Source: Clostridia bacterium
GTDB taxonomy: Bacteria > Bacillota > Clostridia > Oscillospirales > QAMX01
NCBI GenBank assembly: GCA_017547975.1
Contig: JAFYNU010000365.1
Coordinates: forward strand, 1-5,789
Reading direction: 5' to 3'
Length of the DNA stretch: 5,789 nt
How positions within the stretch are numbered: the first letter of the stretch is position 1; each line of letters starts with the position of its first letter. This document shows positions 4,813 to 5,789 of the stretch, in pieces. The position numbers and the translations under genes were made by a program. The notes below the pieces were generated by a model. It did not search any database and was not told the DNA's origin. It was given only the letters and a program-made list of their open reading frames with translations.

Positions 4813-5789
4813 ATGAAAAAACTGGTGATCGTGGAATCGCCCTCCAAGGCGAAAACCATTGAAAAATATTTGGGACGCGGCTACAAGGTGGTGGCGTCCA
4901 TGGGTCACGTTATGGATTTGCCCCGGAGTGTGCTGGGCATGGATATCGAAAACGATTTTACCCCCAAGTATCTGCCTATGCGGGACAAAAAGCCCCTGAT
5001 CAAGGAGCTGACTGCCATGGCAAAGGAATGCGACAAGGTGTTCCTGGCAACCGACCCGGACCGGGAAGGGGAGGCCATTTCCTGGCATCTGATGACCGCA
5101 CTGAAGCTGAATGAAGAAAAGACCCAGCGGGTAACCTTCAATGAAATTACCGAAAAGACGGTGAAAAGTGCCATCAAGGCGCCCCGGAAAATCGATGCCG
5201 ATCTGGTAGATGCCTACCAGGCACGCCGTGTACTGGACCGAATCGTGGGCTACAAGCTGAGCCCGGTACTTTGGAAAACGGTACGAAAGGGCCTCAGCGC
5301 CGGCCGCGTCCAATCGGTTGCGGTGCGGATCGTGGTGCTTCGGGAACGGGAAATCCAGAATTTTGTACCCAAGGAATATTGGAATATTACGGTTTATCTG
5401 GATAAGAACACCGGCGAATGCATTAAGGCCAAGTTCCTGGGCCGTGACCCCAAGGGGGAAAAGCAGGAAATTACCTCCCTGGAAATGGCTCAAGCGGTGG
5501 AGCGTGCCGCCGTCAATGCCGCCTACCAAGTGGTGGACGTAAAGCGGGGACGGAAACATCGCCGTCCTGCACCTCCCTTCATCACCTCCTCTCTGCAACA
5601 GGAAGCATCCCGTCGATACAACTTCTCATCCCGAAAGACCATGATGCTTGCCCAGAACCTCTATGAAGGTGTTTCCCTTGGGGAGCGGGGCATGACTGGT
5701 CTGATTACCTATATGAGAACCGACTCCCTGCGTTTGTCGGAAGAAAGTGTTGCCGCCGCCAGAAGCTACATCGGCGAAACCTTTGGGCA
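4813..5789 (+). CDS. topA: DNA topoisomerase I, N-terminal part (partial, 3' end outside window)
   Basis: The first 325 codons of a type IA topoisomerase are open to the window edge. It relaxes negative supercoils by passing one strand through a transient break, using Mg2+. The Toprim domain begins at once with VIVESPSKAKTI (5-16, catalytic E8) and continues to DPDREGEAISWHL (81-93, metal-binding D81, D83, E85). Further signatures are FNEIT (109-113), QARRVLDRIVGY (136-147), LSAGRVQSVAVR (161-172) and PFITSSLQQEASRR (255-268). The active-site tyrosine is Y300 in GLITYMRTDS (296-305), with R302 beside it. The insertion after GHVMDLP is short, as in Firmicutes rather than E. coli. The C-terminal zinc-finger region is not in the window. 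The start follows dprA by 18 bases, with AAAGGA (4799-4804) eight bases before the ATG. The dprA-topA order is common in Firmicutes and supports co-transcription. Confidence 0.97.
   Translation, partial: MKKLVIVESPSKAKTIEKYLGRGYKVVASMGHVMDLPRSVLGMDIENDFTPKYLPMRDKKPLIKELTAMAKECDKVFLATDPDREGEAISWHLMTALKLNEEKTQRVTFNEITEKTVKSAIKAPRKIDADLVDAYQARRVLDRIVGYKLSPVLWKTVRKGLSAGRVQSVAVRIVVLREREIQNFVPKEYWNITVYLDKNTGECIKAKFLGRDPKGEKQEITSLEMAQAVERAAVNAAYQVVDVKRGRKHRRPAPPFITSSLQQEASRRYNFSSRKTMMLAQNLYEGVSLGERGMTGLITYMRTDSLRLSEESVAAARSYIGETFG

Noticed and set aside
4903..4923. GHVMDLP in topoisomerase I, with methionine where arginine is common (GHVRDLP).
   Set aside because: I believe this position is variable among Firmicutes enzymes, and all catalytic residues (E8, D81, D83, E85, Y300, R302) are intact.
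3619..5598. A 659-codon open frame on the minus strand opposite dprA and topA.
   Set aside because: Its codons are in exact register with both real genes, so it stays open simply because those genes avoid TTA, CTA and TCA codons. It has no family motifs, and the opposite strand has unmistakable DprA and topoisomerase I motifs.

Overview
The window looks like an ordinary chromosomal segment of an anaerobic, moderately GC-rich member of the Firmicutes, most likely class Clostridia and perhaps Oscillospirales. The evidence is a rubrerythrin, strong AGGAGG-type ribosome binding sites, the dprA-topA gene pair typical of Firmicutes, and heavy use of CTG, GCC, TCC and CGG codons. The family-level placement is inference from gene content and style.

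Left part (1-850, + strand): the C-terminal end of an alanine dehydrogenase stops at 187. A near-perfect intrinsic terminator follows at 222-250, and then a rubrerythrin gene (268-807) for peroxide detoxification. A plausible promoter for the rubrerythrin (171-199) lies before the terminator, so the hairpin may sit in the rubrerythrin leader. A second hairpin (813-844) separates the rubrerythrin from a converging gene, and its T-tract serves the minus strand.

Middle part (852-2192): a stand-alone Gfo/Idh/MocA-family NAD(P)-dependent oxidoreductase on the minus strand (852-1907) has its own sigma-A-like promoter, which overlaps a TTGCAA-N7-TTGCAA inverted repeat. The 285-base divergent intergenic region (1908-2192) holds this promoter, a small stem-loop, a strong extended -10 promoter facing right, and a leader hairpin. 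No gene is visible in it.

Right part (2193-5789, + strand): four tightly packed genes look like one operon. They encode an unrecognised single-pass membrane protein with an outside acidic domain, a SpoU/TrmH-family RNA 2'-O-methyltransferase (start codon directly abutting the previous stop), DprA (loader of RecA on single-stranded DNA in transformation), and the first 325 residues of DNA topoisomerase I, which runs off the window end with its catalytic tyrosine present.

I see no CRISPR array, insertion sequence, tRNA, rRNA, phage or defence module. The items most worth a second look are the anonymous membrane protein, the terminator placed between promoter and gene for rubrerythrin, and the leader hairpin of the right-hand operon. 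None of these amounts to a clearly new system.
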